This document shows, piece after piece, positions 5,245 through 6,837 of a stretch of DNA of 6,837 nucleotides (position 1 is its first letter; the number at the start of each line of letters is the position of its first letter). The translations under genes and the position numbers were made by a program. The notes under the pieces are model-generated. The model was not told the origin of the DNA and did no database searches. It saw nothing but the letters and a program-made list of their open reading frames with translations. The stretch covers positions 251-7,087 of the forward strand of contig DBDN01000017.1 of the NCBI GenBank assembly GCA_002293615.1, in the 5' to 3' direction. This stretch comes from Betaproteobacteria bacterium UBA931. GTDB taxonomy: Bacteria; Pseudomonadota; Gammaproteobacteria; Burkholderiales; Casimicrobiaceae.

Positions 5245-6570
5245 TTAACGCAAAGAGCCGCCTTTAAAGCTCGCTTTCTTCAAGAGACTCTCATACTGCT
5301 GAGTCATCAGATAAGCCTGCACCTGGGTCATAAAGTCCATGGTCACCACCACCACGATCAACAATGATGTACCGCCAAAATAGAACGGTACATTCTTCCA
5401 CGCGATCAGTGCATTCGGAATAAAGCACACCACCACCAGATACATCGAACCCAAAAGCGTCAAACGGGTAATGATTTTCTGCAAATAATCCGCGGTATGC
5501 TTGCCCGGGCGGTAACCCGGGATAATTGCGCCGCTCTTTTTGAGATTATCCGCCGTATCGTTGGGATTGTATTGCAGCGCGGTATAGAAGAAGCAAAAGA
5601 AAATAATCGCCGCCGCGTATAAGACCTCATGCACCGGTTGCCCCGGTGACAGCATTGCCGCCAAATCACGCACGCCCGTGGCAAACCAACTGTCGCTACC
5701 CGCCGAGAACCCCGACAAGGTGGTTGGAAACAGAATAATCGACGATGCAAAAATCGCCGGGATCACGCCCGCCATATTGAGCTTGAACGGCAAATAAGAA
5801 CTTTGCGCCGGCGCCATTCGGTTACCGAATTGGCGTTTGGCATATTGCACCAACACTTTCCGCTGCGCACGCTCAAAAAAGACAACAACCGCCGTGACGC
5901 CCGCTACCAGAATTATGATACCCAACACCAGAGGAATCGAATATGCACCGGTATTAACATTTTCCAAAGTAAGTCCGATCGCGCTCGGCAAACCGGCAAC
6001 AATACCGGCAAAAATAATCAGTGAGATACCGTTGCCTAAGCCGCGCTCAGTAATTTGCTCACCGAGCCACATTAAAAACATCGTGCCAGTAACCAATGTG
6101 ACCGCCGTCATGAGTTGAAAGCTCAACCCGGGGATCAAAACCAGTCCCGGCTGGTTTTGCAACATTACGCTGACGCCCATCGCCTGAACGAACGCCAGCA
6201 ATACAGTGAAATAACGTGTGTATTGGGTAATCTTGCGCCGTCCTGCTTCGCCTTCTTTTTTCAGCGCCATCAACGGCGGATACATCGCTGCAAATAATTG
6301 CATGATAATCGACGCCGAAATATAGGGCATCACGCCCAGCGCCAGAATTGAGAAACGCTCCAGCGCCCCTCCGGAAAACATGTTGATCATGCCCAGCAAG
6401 CCCTCCTGCTGGCTGTCAAACACTTTTGCCAATTCTGCCGCATCAATACCCGGCACCGGAATATGCGTACCGATACGGTACACGATCATCGCGCCCAACA
6501 AAAACCACAGACGCTTCATCAAGTCGCCGTATTTGTTCGCGCTTTTATCTGCAGGATTCAATGTAGCCAA
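5245..6570 (-). CDS. secY: Preprotein translocase channel subunit SecY
   Basis: SecY forms the protein-conducting channel of the inner membrane with SecE and SecG, driven by SecA or the ribosome. At 441 residues it matches E. coli SecY (443). Ten hydrophobic segments are expected. Visible signatures are YRIGTHIPVPGID at 31-43, the plug region MINMFSGGALERFSILALGVMPYISASI at about 61-88, GEQITERGLGNGISLIIFAGIVAGLP at 170-195, the basic cytoplasmic loop FERAQRKVLVQYAKRQ at 232-247, and the SecA/ribosome-contact loop PGYRPGKHTADYL at 351-363, where Arg354 corresponds to E. coli Arg357. The start is TTG at 6570, with only a weak GGGTG five bases upstream; it gives an N-terminus like that of relatives, whereas the next ATG (codon 18) would cut into it. 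It follows rplO by 29 bases. Confidence 0.97.
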   Translation of the reverse strand: MATLNPADKSANKYGDLMKRLWFLLGAMIVYRIGTHIPVPGIDAAELAKVFDSQQEGLLGMINMFSGGALERFSILALGVMPYISASIIMQLFAAMYPPLMALKKEGEAGRRKITQYTRYFTVLLAFVQAMGVSVMLQNQPGLVLIPGLSFQLMTAVTLVTGTMFLMWLGEQITERGLGNGISLIIFAGIVAGLPSAIGLTLENVNTGAYSIPLVLGIIILVAGVTAVVVFFERAQRKVLVQYAKRQFGNRMAPAQSSYLPFKLNMAGVIPAIFASSIILFPTTLSGFSAGSDSWFATGVRDLAAMLSPGQPVHEVLYAAAIIFFCFFYTALQYNPNDTADNLKKSGAIIPGYRPGKHTADYLQKIITRLTLLGSMYLVVVCFIPNALIAWKNVPFYFGGTSLLIVVVVTMDFMTQVQAYLMTQQYESLLKKASFKGGSLR

Positions 6571-6599
6571 AAAAACACCCGATTCAATTTGGATTCTTG

Positions 6600-6837
6600 T
6601 TATGCCGACGGCACTTCAGTAACGCTACCGCCGGCAGCTTCAATCGCAGCTTTAGCTCCCGCCGTCACAGCAATACCAGACAGTTTCACCGCACGGGTCA
6701 GTTTGCCGGAATTGATCACCTTGGCGGATTTAGCATTGGCCGATAGCAACCGGGCGGCGCGCAATGCCAGAAAATCTATGTCATCCACCGGCATACGCTC
6801 AAGATCGGAAAGCCGGACTTCGCCGACAGCATCCTTA
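6600..6837 (-). CDS. rplO: 50S ribosomal protein L15, C-terminal part (runs off the window)
   Basis: L15 is a large-subunit assembly protein. About 78 C-terminal residues are seen, roughly the second half of a family protein of about 145. The frame stays open to the window edge at 6837, upstream of an internal Met at 6794, so the gene starts outside. Conserved features are EVRLSDLERMPVDDIDFLALRAARLL, then AKSAKVINSGKLTRAVKLSGIAVTAGAKAAIEAAGGSV, which match the L18e/L15 C-terminal fold. The stop is TAA at 6602-6600, and secY follows after 29 bases, the conserved spc-operon order. Confidence 0.95.
   Translation of the reverse strand, partial: KDAVGEVRLSDLERMPVDDIDFLALRAARLLSANAKSAKVINSGKLTRAVKLSGIAVTAGAKAAIEAAGGSVTEVPSA

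Noticed and set aside
1..6837. CRISPR array, insertion sequence, tRNA, phage or toxin-antitoxin genes
   Set aside because: I looked for repeat-spacer periodicity, transposase motifs, terminal inverted repeats and tRNA-like cloverleaf sequences and saw none. The window is core genome plus two ordinary flanking genes.

Overview
The window is the distal part of a ribosomal protein super-operon on the minus strand, followed by two unrelated genes at the low-coordinate end. The protein sequences (RpoA ending in a LENWPPAG tail, a zinc-free S4, infA between secY and rpmJ, a short L15 tail) and the gene order point to a proteobacterium, most likely a betaproteobacterium of moderate G+C. I cannot name the genus from the sequence alone.

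Layout, in transcription order on the minus strand from the high-coordinate end: rplO (C-terminal part only, cut by the window edge), secY, infA, rpmJ, rpsM, rpsK, rpsD, rpoA, rplQ. All nine genes are on one strand with gaps of 6 to 67 bases and no terminator between them, so they look like one transcription unit joining the end of the classical spc operon to the alpha operon. A strong bidirectional hairpin terminator follows rplQ. The products work together in protein synthesis and export: small and large ribosomal subunit proteins, initiation factor IF-1, the Sec translocon channel, and the RNA polymerase alpha subunit.

Convergent to this block, on the plus strand, is a stand-alone THUMP-domain RNA methyltransferase related to the N-terminal half of RlmL. 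It ends inside the same terminator. Its 354-base upstream region is AT-rich and carries candidate promoters and inverted repeats. On the other side of that region, divergently transcribed and running off the window, is the N-terminus of a heme catalase of the small-subunit type.

Most of the window is conserved core genome with intact genes. I see no mobile element, CRISPR array, tRNA or rRNA, and nothing that amounts to a new biological system. The points worth a second look are the regulatory layout around the catalase, the missing leader for the usual alpha-operon S4 feedback site, several non-ATG starts, and a 14-base palindrome between infA and rpmJ.
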